Of a stretch of 64,000 nucleotides of DNA, positions 27,151 to 37,457 are shown piece by piece (position 1 is the stretch's first letter; each line of letters opens with the position of its first letter). The DNA lies in the IMG/VR virus record IMGVR_UViG_3300010354_000002, positions 19,162-83,161 of that record, one strand, 5' to 3'. The notes below the pieces were generated by a model that worked only from the letters and a program-made list of their open reading frames with translations, made no database searches and had not been told where the DNA came from. The translations under genes were made by a program, and so were the position numbers. This stretch comes from a virus.

Positions 27151-30100
27151 ATGCCTAGCACGGGGGCGACTTTCCCAGCCTCGGGATCGGCTACGTCGCC
27201 CCCGTCTCCGGGTGGAGCGACGTGGTCCAATCCCGGCAACATAGTTGCAGACGATACAAGCAATGCAACGCTTTCGTCGGGCAATGGAATATCAGGACGC
27301 CTAGTTGCAACCCAGTTTGGTTTCAACATAGGATCGGTAACTGTTCAGGGCATAACGGTCACCATCCGTGGTGGTTACGTTGGGCTATCCAACCCTGACG
27401 AAGTTTTTAAAGCCCAACTACGCAATGCAAATGGCAACACGGTAGGCGATGCGAAAACCTTCAGCATCCCGTCAAACGAAGAACAAACTTTTACTCTTGG
27501 CGGAACATCCGATACATGGGCGGCAGGTCTTACGTCCACTGATATCAACGATTCCGATTTCGGCGTTGAAATCTGGTGCGAGGCCGCAGATCAGCCAAAC
27601 TACTCCGTAAATGTTGATTATGTCAACATAGATGTTACCTACTCCGGTAGCACGACGGTTGACGGCACGGCATTCAGCACATCAACGGCAACAACGCAGG
27701 CCACTGGGGTTCCAGTCAAGACAGGCTCTGCGACTCCTTCTTCAATCGCCACACCCAGCGCGTCTGCAAGCCTGACGAACATCGCGGCGGCCTCGTCAGG
27801 AAGTATTTCTACAGCACAAGCACTCGTTGTGCGCGTCGCTACTGGTGCGGCTGTAGCAACGCCGGGCGCATCTGCTAGTGTGTCTGGCACAAGGCTGCAA
27901 AACGCAACGGCAGACAGCGGTGCATCGGCATTTAGGGAAGCCACGGGTGTTCGACTTCAGAATGCGCAAGGCGACGCAAATGGTCAAGCCCTTGCAGTAT
28001 CTAACGCTGTCAAAGTGCCCACCGCAGATGCCAGTGTGCAGTCATCGGCATCGGCAAGCGCGGATGCCCTCCGGCTTCAAAACGCAACAGCAAACGCAAC
28101 AAGTGCCGCAATCTTTGACACCACGGGCACTCGATTGCAGAACGCTGAGGCCGATGCCCAATGCATGGCGACGGCAAGCGCGTCTACGCAGAACACCGCC
28201 AACGCAGACGCATCCATCAGCAGTGCCGCCTTTGCTGACTCTCTTGGTGTACGGGGAGCCGTCACCTCCGCAGACATCAGCGCAGGTGCTACTGCTATCA
28301 CTGCCGCGCAGGTTATTGTGCAACCAACCAGCAGTGGAAACGCAACGGCCACGGCGACAGCCACTGCGGTGCGCATACGCACGGGGCTTGTCTCGCGTCA
28401 GGGGCGAGCCAATGCGAACGTCTCCGGGATGGTGGTGCATCGGTCCGTCGTAAACACATTTGCGAACAGCACGGCGTTAGTAACACCAACAATTAGTAAA
28501 ACAGGCACCGCAGCAGCGTATGGGCTGGTAGCCACGTCCGCCGAGGCAAACCTCGCCAACGGAGCCAGTGCCAGCGTCACCGGATCGGCTATAGCCTCGG
28601 TCAATGCAGTGTTGGAGGGATACCGGTTTGGCTCTCTTGTTCAAATTCAAGAGAGCAATGCGAACCTGCTAACGGGCGAGACTTGCGAGGGTGGCGTTAC
28701 CGTCCTGCGTGAAGAGCGAATGGTGGGTGGGGGCACATTTGGCGGGCGCACAATGGATACGCAGTGGGCTGGATTGTTGCCGCCTGAAGAGTGCTCCTTC
28801 CCGGTGCGAAGAGTTAGATGCAGTGGTTCTCTCAGTGTTCCATTCGGGTCGCTAAACTGGTACGACTTTATGATCGGGCCTCCCGTGCCTCCCGGTGGCA
28901 CCAATCCTGATCCTGCAATATACGAATATGGTTTCAGGGCTACGTTTTCAACAATATGGGAAAGTCGCACTGTTGAGGAAAAGGAGACATTTGTAGCGTC
29001 TAACAGTGGTACGAACCCATTGCAAGCCGATGTCACACGCAATGGAAAATGGAAGGCTGAGTTTGACGCCGAACTTTGTATTGCGCACAACGAGGGAGGC
29101 TCGTCAGGCACTGGCGCAAACTTTGATGCTGATCCACCACACAACTCTTCGGTACGCATTTTTTATCGTCTAAAGCGAGGTGGCACTTACCTATACGAGG
29201 TTGAACTTGGAGAGACAAAGGCGATCATGTCGGGCACGATTACGACACGTCCTGAACTTCCGTTGCCTGATGGAATTACTCTCAATGCGACAATCCAAGG
29301 AGCCACTTCTTGCAGCCATCCGCAGATCACCGCCACGGCATATACGAGTGGAACTTGGCGTGGAGCGGACATTGCCGCCGACAAATCGGTTAGTGCGCCC
29401 AGTGGCAATGCAACAGCATCAAACGGGAGCGGAACCAGCGCAACTATTGTCCTTCGTGCGCTAACGCCGGACCCAAGCGGATTTTGGGCCGACCTTGCGC
29501 AAGCCAACGCATATATGTGGAAAGCGGTGCGCCTTGACTATGACCTGCAAGCAAAACGCAACGCCATGGAGTCTCCATTCCCTGATGCTTCAAGCGACAA
29601 GTATTTCAGGGCAAACGAACTGGTAGACACTCCACCGTTTCAAACTACCTTTGGAGAGTCTCGCACCCTTAGATACGAAAACAGCATTGTACAGGTGCTC
29701 ACAGGTGACCCATTGGCGGTCGTAGCCGAAGCCTCTCATAGCATCCCGAACCAATTCGGTGCAATCTATATGTACGATCCCGCCATCAGCAAGATGGACA
29801 AGTACTATCTTGTCAAAGACCGCAAGATGGCTGGGCTGTCCCTCTCGATACCACAGGCGACAACCAACTTTACGGGAACGGATACGGCAGTCACCGGTGG
29901 CCCGTATGGCGTTCAGAGGTCGTTTGCAGGCACAACCTTGCAGTATCAGCCATTGATGGGTTACAGATACCTTGAGGTCGCCATCACGGAGACTGGAAGC
30001 AATAGTCCCGGGACACCGATTAAAGTCATTGTGGAACGAACAGCGGAAACCGAGGGGGAAGTTCCGCCAACCAAGGAATACACAAAGGATCGGCTAGGCA

Positions 30101-31872
30101 ATGCCTTGGAATCACCGGGAGGCGGGGCCACAGCCACTTTTGTGATTGACATGTGTTCTCCAAGCAACAGTGCCCAAGCAGTAGACGCACAGGAAACCAC
30201 ATATCCATATGACGAGGACTGGACATCGCAGGGTGGCTCAGAGGATTCCTACCGCCGCATAGGGGAGGGGTATCTAACAGGATTGTTGTATGCGTCGAAC
30301 ATCAAGATTGTCTCGGACGCAAATCGCTCGTACACCATCAATCACATCAAATGTCGCCGCATAGGTGAGACCGTGCGTGTATCTAACCTGCCGAGCCGAC
30401 CAATCCCCGACGTTCCCGATCCTGACCGAGACAAGGGCAGTTACTGGTTCAAGCAACGACCTGACACCATCTTCCACGATCCAGATGAGCCACCACCGCC
30501 ACCGGGTGAGGAAGATCCGTTTGCGACCACGACGAAGCACTATGTGCGTCATTGTTTCACCTGCGACCTAGACGGCAGACTGATTGCCGCAGAATGGTCG
30601 GATTGTGAATGGCAACAAACTACTGGTGGTGTTAGTGGCGTTGTAACCAATACGTTGTTGCAGAACTCCATTACGTGGCTTGCGGATCGCATCAACTCCA
30701 ACTCGTTGCTGCCCGGTTGGGCTGCGACAATCGCCGCGCCCATGCCGGGATCTTCTGGCCCATTGTGTTACTACAACCGCAATAGGAAAATGGTGGGGTT
30801 GCTGGGTGGAGGTTTGTATTGGGACCCGCCAAGCATCTATGCGGCGCAAGGCCAATGGGTCACAGGGCTTGACCGTATTGCCTACGACCCGAACCCTGAT
30901 ATTGATCAAGGCATTCCGTGGCAAGGTGGCTATGATCGTCTTGAATCCTGCCCCGGCAAAGTCGGCGATGTCTTCCAGCATAAGAATGACATCACCAAAC
31001 CAGAGGCACTTGTTCTACGGCTCGGGCAAGTCCGACGAGCACAGGCCGTAGGAATGGTTCTTGACCAGAATGGGCTTGCGGAGGTTGACGCCCGTCTAAA
31101 TCTAAATCAGACAATCAACGGAACGTTGGAACTGCGAGGCACCGGTCTGAGCGATGCATTTGGTTATGCGCAGACGCTTCTTCCGCACGCAATTACCGGG
31201 CCGGACACCTCTACCGTTTCGTTTGAGCAAGGCGGCTCTGCGGATTACGATACGGTACGGCGTAAACGTTTCTATTTCCGTTGCGGTGTTGTTCAGGTTG
31301 GCGAGAGTACCTACATTGCGCTGTATCGGCATGGGCAAGATCGGGCGTGCCTATACCATTACGTTGCAAACACGGGGTTGGTAGTCTGGGATTACCTTGG
31401 ACAGCCGACCGATCCCGCATCAGCCAAGACGGAGACGGTCATTGACGACGCTACGGACGCCAGAATGCCATCTGCGTGGTTGCGCCCCGAAGAGTTCCAC
31501 GAGGTTGTATATTTGCGAGGGACTAAACCTGTTTATGGAAAGTCAAACCAATTTGTGCGGAGTTGGAGATTGACCGAGATACCCGGCTCGGCTGAAGCCA
31601 TCGCTGCTTGTCATCAAAACGGGCGACTCATCGTGGCTGCGTACCATGACAATCGCTGGTACGTTCGCGTTGGCAAAATGAATAAGGCCACTGGAGCCTA
31701 TACGTTCAGTGCAGAATCCCCAATACTTGCCCAGAACGCCGCAAAACCACATGGACATCTCTATACAAGGGCAGATAACGTCATAGAATTTGCGTATCTC
31801 AATAGCAGCAATCAGCCGCGAGTGGTCAGATGTCATTCTCTATCGCTTGACGGGACAGGTACATGGGCATGA
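27151..31872 (+). CDS. giant modular tail protein with internal LQNA repeats
   Basis: A 1573-residue protein, the largest in the window. Residues about 25-170 form a beta-sandwich (GRLVATQFGFNIGSVTVQGI). Residues about 170-490 are extremely rich in Ala, Ser and Thr with repeated units: GTRLQNATADS, GVRLQNAQGDA, ALRLQNATANA, GTRLQNAEADA, about 20-40 residues apart. The remainder contains cysteine-bearing and beta-rich domains, including a short proline run (DPDEPPPPPGEEDP, near residue 1110) and a C-terminal beta-propeller-like part with repeated aromatic strands. It probably forms a tail tip, fibre or baseplate spoke; the low-complexity region may act as an extensible stalk. A GTAGGTAG region precedes the ATG. 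Confidence 0.7.
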   Translation: MPSTGATFPASGSATSPPSPGGATWSNPGNIVADDTSNATLSSGNGISGRLVATQFGFNIGSVTVQGITVTIRGGYVGLSNPDEVFKAQLRNANGNTVGDAKTFSIPSNEEQTFTLGGTSDTWAAGLTSTDINDSDFGVEIWCEAADQPNYSVNVDYVNIDVTYSGSTTVDGTAFSTSTATTQATGVPVKTGSATPSSIATPSASASLTNIAAASSGSISTAQALVVRVATGAAVATPGASASVSGTRLQNATADSGASAFREATGVRLQNAQGDANGQALAVSNAVKVPTADASVQSSASASADALRLQNATANATSAAIFDTTGTRLQNAEADAQCMATASASTQNTANADASISSAAFADSLGVRGAVTSADISAGATAITAAQVIVQPTSSGNATATATATAVRIRTGLVSRQGRANANVSGMVVHRSVVNTFANSTALVTPTISKTGTAAAYGLVATSAEANLANGASASVTGSAIASVNAVLEGYRFGSLVQIQESNANLLTGETCEGGVTVLREERMVGGGTFGGRTMDTQWAGLLPPEECSFPVRRVRCSGSLSVPFGSLNWYDFMIGPPVPPGGTNPDPAIYEYGFRATFSTIWESRTVEEKETFVASNSGTNPLQADVTRNGKWKAEFDAELCIAHNEGGSSGTGANFDADPPHNSSVRIFYRLKRGGTYLYEVELGETKAIMSGTITTRPELPLPDGITLNATIQGATSCSHPQITATAYTSGTWRGADIAADKSVSAPSGNATASNGSGTSATIVLRALTPDPSGFWADLAQANAYMWKAVRLDYDLQAKRNAMESPFPDASSDKYFRANELVDTPPFQTTFGESRTLRYENSIVQVLTGDPLAVVAEASHSIPNQFGAIYMYDPAISKMDKYYLVKDRKMAGLSLSIPQATTNFTGTDTAVTGGPYGVQRSFAGTTLQYQPLMGYRYLEVAITETGSNSPGTPIKVIVERTAETEGEVPPTKEYTKDRLGNALESPGGGATATFVIDMCSPSNSAQAVDAQETTYPYDEDWTSQGGSEDSYRRIGEGYLTGLLYASNIKIVSDANRSYTINHIKCRRIGETVRVSNLPSRPIPDVPDPDRDKGSYWFKQRPDTIFHDPDEPPPPPGEEDPFATTTKHYVRHCFTCDLDGRLIAAEWSDCEWQQTTGGVSGVVTNTLLQNSITWLADRINSNSLLPGWAATIAAPMPGSSGPLCYYNRNRKMVGLLGGGLYWDPPSIYAAQGQWVTGLDRIAYDPNPDIDQGIPWQGGYDRLESCPGKVGDVFQHKNDITKPEALVLRLGQVRRAQAVGMVLDQNGLAEVDARLNLNQTINGTLELRGTGLSDAFGYAQTLLPHAITGPDTSTVSFEQGGSADYDTVRRKRFYFRCGVVQVGESTYIALYRHGQDRACLYHYVANTGLVVWDYLGQPTDPASAKTETVIDDATDARMPSAWLRPEEFHEVVYLRGTKPVYGKSNQFVRSWRLTEIPGSAEAIAACHQNGRLIVAAYHDNRWYVRVGKMNKATGAYTFSAESPILAQNAAKPHGHLYTRADNVIEFAYLNSSNQPRVVRCHSLSLDGTGTWA

Positions 31873-33143
31873 ACGAGCAGGACAACCCCGGGCAACTGCC
31901 AAAATTTGAGCATTACGATTTGCGTGATGCGAACTGGCAACAAGCAAGCGACCAGCATCATGGCGCAGTGGTGAATCCCGATCAATTTGTATCCGCTGAT
32001 CCAAAGATGCATGTCATGTCGTCCGACAACGGGCACATTAGGTTCAACTCAATGCGATTTGCACAGGCGTTGCAACGCAAAGGCGTTCGATCCATGTCTG
32101 GAGAGGAGTTTCACCGACAGGCTGTTGCCCGTGGGATTTCTCCAGAGGAACTTGCATGGGGCGGTTTGCATCCCAACCGATGGAAATATGCACCATTAAT
32201 GACCCCAAGGGGTTGGCAACAGTATCTACAAATCAATCTGCCTTCCCTATTGATGAAAGATCAAGATGGCCTGAATCTTGGCGTCGTAGGGAATTTGGGT
32301 CCATTGGATCACGAAAAATTGCAGCGTCGCGGTTTCCACGTTGAATCTCATGGTTTAGACAGGAACAAGGCAGATGGTGCAGTAGGTCTGAAAATTGATT
32401 TTACCCGTGGGCCGATGCGTACTATTCACGATGATGCTCAACATGAAGAGGTAGAGGGTCACGGATCGCCTCATATATTGCATTACAAAGGGTTTGACGT
32501 CACCGGGCCGAATGGTGACAAGACGTTGGCGGTAGAGCAGGTTCAAAGCGATTGGCATCAGAAGAAAAACGGCGGGTCAAGCAGTTCATTTACACCAAGT
32601 GGCAAACGCATCGTAAACATTGAGGATGAAAACTGGCCTGCGCATGATCCATATAAAAAAATAGGCCGACCTTCTTTCCTAGATTTGCCATTCGGTCAAC
32701 GGGACAATGGCGAATGGGAGAACCTAGCATTGCGTATGGCTCTCCATGTCGCCGCTCACAAGGGGTTTGATCGTATTGCCCTACCGTATGCGGACGTGGC
32801 GGATAAAACGTGGTGGCAAAACGGTCGAGAGCAAAAACTGTATGGCGATGGTTGGACGCACGTCTTGAAGCGCAACGGCGTAACTCTACCCCGGGAAGCA
32901 GACAAGATCGCTCGCTCACTGAAGGATCTCGGTGTAGTGCGCGGACAATGGAAGATGCCTATTGGAGTTGGTGGCGGTCCTGAACGAACCCTGTCAACGC
33001 TGGAACTTACACCAGCCGCGCGAGAGCACTTGATTCGCAATGGCCTGACTCCTTGGGGTTCAGACAATCCTCGCGACATGGTACGCGCAATGAAGGCATT
33101 GCCCATTCGTGTTTCAATGAGAGGAAACTTTTGGAATGGATAA
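31863..33143 (+). CDS. polyvalent-protein-type domain, tandem copy 1
   Basis: A 426-residue protein, paralogue of the next gene. The signature AVEQVQSDWHQKK is followed by a LDLPFGQRDNGEWENLALRM segment and AAHKGFDRIALPY. Together they match the QSDWHQK ... PF ... W ... LALKR ... AAxxGYDRIAW pattern that I know from large polyvalent proteins of phages and other elements, where it is a stand-alone-looking domain of unknown activity. Here it lies between tail genes, so it may be injected with DNA or be structural. It starts PGQLPKFEHYD and overlaps the 27151 gene by 10 bp. Confidence 0.6.
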   Translation: MGMNEQDNPGQLPKFEHYDLRDANWQQASDQHHGAVVNPDQFVSADPKMHVMSSDNGHIRFNSMRFAQALQRKGVRSMSGEEFHRQAVARGISPEELAWGGLHPNRWKYAPLMTPRGWQQYLQINLPSLLMKDQDGLNLGVVGNLGPLDHEKLQRRGFHVESHGLDRNKADGAVGLKIDFTRGPMRTIHDDAQHEEVEGHGSPHILHYKGFDVTGPNGDKTLAVEQVQSDWHQKKNGGSSSSFTPSGKRIVNIEDENWPAHDPYKKIGRPSFLDLPFGQRDNGEWENLALRMALHVAAHKGFDRIALPYADVADKTWWQNGREQKLYGDGWTHVLKRNGVTLPREADKIARSLKDLGVVRGQWKMPIGVGGGPERTLSTLELTPAAREHLIRNGLTPWGSDNPRDMVRAMKALPIRVSMRGNFWNG

Positions 33144-34413
33144 CGAGGCTACGCCGGGACAACTTCCACGGTTTGAACGATTTGATTCATCTGATTCCAA
33201 CTGGTCGCAAACAGCCTCAGCCCATCCGGGAGCCGTGCGTTCCAAGTTGGGAGGTATGCGATTTCATTCATTGCGTGTCGCAGAGGGCTTGAGGCGTAAA
33301 AACGTCGGTCCTATTTCCGCGCCCGACATGTATCGCCAGATGATTGGGCGTGGCGTCTCCAAACAAGAAGCGGCATTTGCCGGTCTTCATCCAAATATGC
33401 ATGACAATCTGCCTGCCATGACACCGTCTCAATGGCATCAATATATGTCGCAAAAGTTGCCTAAATTGTCAATGCAGAATCAAGATGGACTAAATTCAGG
33501 AATCTACGGCAACCTGTTGACGCAACAATATGGAATGCGAACGCCGATGGAGAGGATGTGGCAAAAGGGATATATGCCGTCACGTCATGGCGTTGGAGGC
33601 AATAAGACCGAACATACGGGTGCAGTCAGCATGACGATGGATGACCCAAGGTTGTCGTATTTTGGAATTCATCACCAAGCCGTTAAGGGGCATGGTGACC
33701 CTCACATTGTCCACTACAAAGGATTCAATGTGGTAGATCCGCATGGCGGCATCTCCGTCGTGTTGGATCAAGTTCAATCCGATTGGCATCAAAAGAAGCA
33801 CAATGTGCAGGAGGAAGACTTCGACCCTTGGGACATGGCCGATAAAAAGGACATGCGCAAGCACAAGGAAAAGAAAGCGGAACTGCGAGACAACGTCAGG
33901 ACATTTGAGCATGCGGATTGGCCTACGCATGATTTGTTTGACGCACACTTCCCCACTTACTTGGATTTGCCATTCGGGCATAGTGACAATGGAGAGTGGG
34001 AAAACCTTGCCCTGCGTATGGCTTTGCACAATGCTGCTCATCAGGGAGCCGACCGTATTGCATTGCCGTTGGCCGATCACGATCAAGATCGTTTTTGGCA
34101 AAATGGACTTCAAGTGCCACTTCGACAGGCGGATGACAATGTTGTTCGCAGGAACTCAGTCACCCTGCCGCGTGAGGCGGCAAAAATTGCCCAGACGTTG
34201 CGTGATCAGGGAGTAAAGACCGGCACATGGAATTTTCCTGTTCCGCTATATGGCAAATCAGTTCAGTTGAATACAATTGAGTTGACGCCCGAGGCCCGTA
34301 GAACGCTTATCATGCATGGCCTTGCGCCATTTTCAACCATGAACCCGCGAGATATTCATCGTGCTATCAAAGCATTGCCCGTCGTGATCCGCAGGCGCAA
34401 GGAATCTTTGTAA
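33136..34413 (+). CDS. polyvalent-protein-type domain, tandem copy 2
   Basis: A 425-residue paralogue of the preceding gene. Shared features: TPGQLPRFERFDSSDSNW against NPGQLPKFEHYDLRDANW; VLDQVQSDWHQKK; LDLPFGHSDNGEWENLALRM; AAHQGADRIALPL; and the ends TLPREAAKIAQTLRDQGV and PRDIHRAIKALPV. The two copies are clearly duplicated but diverged, with the middle most different. It overlaps the first by 8 bp and the following gene by 1 bp (TAATG). An AGAGGAAAC site precedes its ATG. Confidence 0.6.
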   Translation: MDNEATPGQLPRFERFDSSDSNWSQTASAHPGAVRSKLGGMRFHSLRVAEGLRRKNVGPISAPDMYRQMIGRGVSKQEAAFAGLHPNMHDNLPAMTPSQWHQYMSQKLPKLSMQNQDGLNSGIYGNLLTQQYGMRTPMERMWQKGYMPSRHGVGGNKTEHTGAVSMTMDDPRLSYFGIHHQAVKGHGDPHIVHYKGFNVVDPHGGISVVLDQVQSDWHQKKHNVQEEDFDPWDMADKKDMRKHKEKKAELRDNVRTFEHADWPTHDLFDAHFPTYLDLPFGHSDNGEWENLALRMALHNAAHQGADRIALPLADHDQDRFWQNGLQVPLRQADDNVVRRNSVTLPREAAKIAQTLRDQGVKTGTWNFPVPLYGKSVQLNTIELTPEARRTLIMHGLAPFSTMNPRDIHRAIKALPVVIRRRKESL

Positions 34414-37397
34414 TGCCAGACCCTCCGCTTATGCCGCTCCAGACATCTGGCAAGGTCTCCGTGACGGGGGCTATTGCATTTGGGGACATTCACGCCATTC
34501 ATGGGAATCAACTTCAACCGTCATTTGTCTGGGTGGATCACATGGGTGGCACGATCATGGACACCCTCACCGACCCGACTAATATGAAGGCCGACCGAGT
34601 TTTGGGAGTGTCTCACGCTGCACCGGTATTTGTTCCATTCCATCAAAAGATAGAATCTTCCAACGTCACCTTGCCAGTTGACAACACGCAATACATTCCG
34701 GGGATGGCAATCCCCATTGTCTCGTGGACCTGTACAAACACAGGCTCCGTGACGCCTAAGCAAACTGCATATGCGGATCGTTATTTCGGGTTTGAATATT
34801 TCGAGACGGTGCTGCCGGAAGCGGCCAACCTAAGCGACGCCACTAATCTCTGGCAAATCTATGAGGCTAGCCAGTATCGCAATACCGACGGTGGTTCCGT
34901 CGTGTCGTTTGATGAACAGGGCTTTACGTTGTTCATCCAGAAGCAAAAACTTGGATATGTAAACACGGTTAACCCTACCAATATCTCAATCTCTTGGGAA
35001 GTCTACACAAAGGGCGCAGACAAGTCCGGCACGGAACCCGGCGTATTTGAACTCACCCTATACCAGAACAAGCCGCCTGAACTTACCCTTGATGGTCGCT
35101 CGCTGCGATCTGCTATGAGTTTTGGCACGCACCCGATTGGCATGATCGGCTCCATGGGCAATGCTGATCTGACGTTGCAACAGTTCGTTCAGGTCATGAT
35201 TGTCGGTGGGAGAATGCAGGTAACTGTGCCGGGCACTGGAGTGCCGATTGTCGTACACCTTGAGCGCATTTGGCATGCGACCGTAAGTGGAATTCCAGTC
35301 AACAAAGATCAAGAGCCACAAATCGCATACGCCTACGTGCCAAAGGGTGTTGCGGATCGCCTTCCTGCGTCTCTTGGCGGGTATTCCGACATTGATATCT
35401 ATCGTTGGCCATCCGGGCAGCACCCAATCATGGGTGTCGGCGGCAACGCGACCAAGTTCATCGTTACGGATCGGTGGCCAGCAGGAACGTGTCCTGACAT
35501 CCCTGCAGAGACGCTATCGGACGAGTTTGACGTTATCAAGAGCAATACCAACCTTGAAGCCGGGATCGAAATTGGAATCCTAGAGCCTCGCATTGGCAAG
35601 GTGACATTGTCGGTAAAGGGCTTTAGCCAATACTCGTTCTCACTGCATCCGATGCGTTTTGCGAACAACTTTTCCTATACATCCATCCAGCAACAGTTGG
35701 GCTTCACGCCAAGCGTCACCACGCCGCCGACGTTTGACCTGCATATGCATGCCGATATCGCCAAGAACCTTGATTCTGGCGAGACGCATACCTGCAAGCA
35801 TATACCTACTGCTCAGGTCACGCTGACAGACGAGCACCTTGCCGGTTCACAGATAAGCCAATACAGCCTGTCCTGCGTTTCAACTGAAACGCCGTTTGCT
35901 TACGCTGGCATCAATACAGTGCGATACACGCCCGGTATTGAGCGCATCTCCATTCGTTACGCTGGGATCACCGAACTAGACCCTCCTGACGAGGAGACCT
36001 ACAACATCTTCGCCGTAGGCGAGGGGCAAAATGGGTGTGCTGAATATTTGGTTTCGGTGACAGAAGAGTCATCGTTCGACTTCGGTGGCATGCGTGTGCA
36101 TCAAAACCTTGGTGCTACTTTCAACAACTACTCCGGCATCCAGCAATTTGCGCAGGATACCGGTGTGCGAGGGGCTGGGAATATCGCCCTCTGTTGGCGG
36201 TGGGGCTACAAGCATAGCGAGGGCATCAATGGGCAGGAAGGCCCAGCATGGTGGTCTACTGAGGAAGAGCCGGTCTACGGCCCCGGGTGGGGACGCCTAT
36301 ACGGATTCTGCGATACCTACGCCTTCTCTGGCACTACCGGGCGATACAGCCTGACGTTGCAGGGCAAGTCCATGATGGCTCGCCTTGACGACACTGTTTT
36401 CCACGCTCCGCCCAACATGGATGGCTGGAACCACTACCGGGCTGTGTACACGCTGCTATCCATGGCCGGAATACCGGACAGCCGAATTGGCTTCATGACC
36501 GAGGTGCCGGATGATCCCTATGGACTTGAGGCGACCGACCCCGACTTTGATACGGGCGGCTATTTCTTGCCTGTAGGTGTCGGCTCCAACCCATGGACGC
36601 CGATTGCTCGCAGCATGACCGTGGGCCAGTTGATGGGCATGATTCAGCAGGTCACGCAGTTCATTCTGTATGTGGACGACCTTGGGATTTGGCGTTACGA
36701 GCCATTCATGCGCGACGCAACCGGCAACCCGAAGCGTATTTTTCGAGAGTATTATCCGTACGACTCAAATCAGGGCCTTACGCAAATGTGGGATGTGAAT
36801 GTCACAATCTCAACTGCGGACGTCCGCAACGAGGTTATTCTGGTCGGTATTGACGCATATAACCCCTTGACGTTCCTTGACCCTATCTTCGCAGCCGAGC
36901 GCGACGAACTCTCCATAAATGCGAACCCAAGCCAGCAACCGGCAAACTACATCGGCTGGAAGAAAAACTTCGCAATGACTGATTCACGCTTCGCCACAGC
37001 GGAGTTCGCCAAGAAAACGGCAAAGCGTCTGTTTGACACCATGCGTCAACCAGCGGTGATTGTCACGTTCTCCTGTTGGGGACAGCCTGATATCTATCCT
37101 ATGGATTTCATCGGAGTTGAATATCAGCGATCTGGATTGTCTGGATTCCCTGCGGTGCTTGGTGTCTCGGAGGAGGCAGACAATACCATTCCGCTGTTTG
37201 TCACCAAGATTTCCACAACCATCACTCGGACTGCCCGAGGGCTTATCCCAACGAGTCGCATTGAGGCTCGCTACATCCCGCTTGAGGCATATCAAGACCT
37301 TGGCGATGGAGTGAGTTCGCTAGGCAAAACAAAGGGCGACAGTTCAATGAGTAACGGCAACAATACAGGTGGCGGTACAGGGCAAGTAGGCCCGTAA
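34413..37397 (+). CDS. baseplate/tail hub-like protein
   Basis: A 994-residue protein closing the tail gene run. The N-terminal half is beta-rich with long hydrophobic strands. The C-terminal third has features of phage tail hub proteins of the Tal/late-control type: RAVYTLLSMAGIPDSRIGFM, QVTQFILYVDDLGIWRYEPF, NEVILVGIDAYNP, then FAKKTAKRLFDTMRQPAVIV and a short Ser/Gly-rich tail. Such hubs join the tail tube to the fibres and may carry peptidase domains. The family is not certain, so the assignment is from pattern and context. It has an AAGGAA site and overlaps the previous stop. Confidence 0.5.
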   Translation: MPDPPLMPLQTSGKVSVTGAIAFGDIHAIHGNQLQPSFVWVDHMGGTIMDTLTDPTNMKADRVLGVSHAAPVFVPFHQKIESSNVTLPVDNTQYIPGMAIPIVSWTCTNTGSVTPKQTAYADRYFGFEYFETVLPEAANLSDATNLWQIYEASQYRNTDGGSVVSFDEQGFTLFIQKQKLGYVNTVNPTNISISWEVYTKGADKSGTEPGVFELTLYQNKPPELTLDGRSLRSAMSFGTHPIGMIGSMGNADLTLQQFVQVMIVGGRMQVTVPGTGVPIVVHLERIWHATVSGIPVNKDQEPQIAYAYVPKGVADRLPASLGGYSDIDIYRWPSGQHPIMGVGGNATKFIVTDRWPAGTCPDIPAETLSDEFDVIKSNTNLEAGIEIGILEPRIGKVTLSVKGFSQYSFSLHPMRFANNFSYTSIQQQLGFTPSVTTPPTFDLHMHADIAKNLDSGETHTCKHIPTAQVTLTDEHLAGSQISQYSLSCVSTETPFAYAGINTVRYTPGIERISIRYAGITELDPPDEETYNIFAVGEGQNGCAEYLVSVTEESSFDFGGMRVHQNLGATFNNYSGIQQFAQDTGVRGAGNIALCWRWGYKHSEGINGQEGPAWWSTEEEPVYGPGWGRLYGFCDTYAFSGTTGRYSLTLQGKSMMARLDDTVFHAPPNMDGWNHYRAVYTLLSMAGIPDSRIGFMTEVPDDPYGLEATDPDFDTGGYFLPVGVGSNPWTPIARSMTVGQLMGMIQQVTQFILYVDDLGIWRYEPFMRDATGNPKRIFREYYPYDSNQGLTQMWDVNVTISTADVRNEVILVGIDAYNPLTFLDPIFAAERDELSINANPSQQPANYIGWKKNFAMTDSRFATAEFAKKTAKRLFDTMRQPAVIVTFSCWGQPDIYPMDFIGVEYQRSGLSGFPAVLGVSEEADNTIPLFVTKISTTITRTARGLIPTSRIEARYIPLEAYQDLGDGVSSLGKTKGDSSMSNGNNTGGGTGQVGP

Positions 37398-37404
37398 CAC
37401 ACAA

Positions 37405-37430
37405 AAGGCCATGGATTTCTCCATGGCCTT
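37405..37430. terminator. bidirectional terminator between convergent units
   Basis: A perfect 11-bp stem AAGGCCATGGA (37405-37415) and TCCATGGCCTT (37420-37430) with loop TTTC, lying 8 bp after the tail hub stop and 28 bp before the end of the reverse gene. Flanking A and T runs allow termination in both directions. Confidence 0.75.
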
Positions 37431-37457
37431 CGTTGCGTCTATGATGCTCCAACCGGC

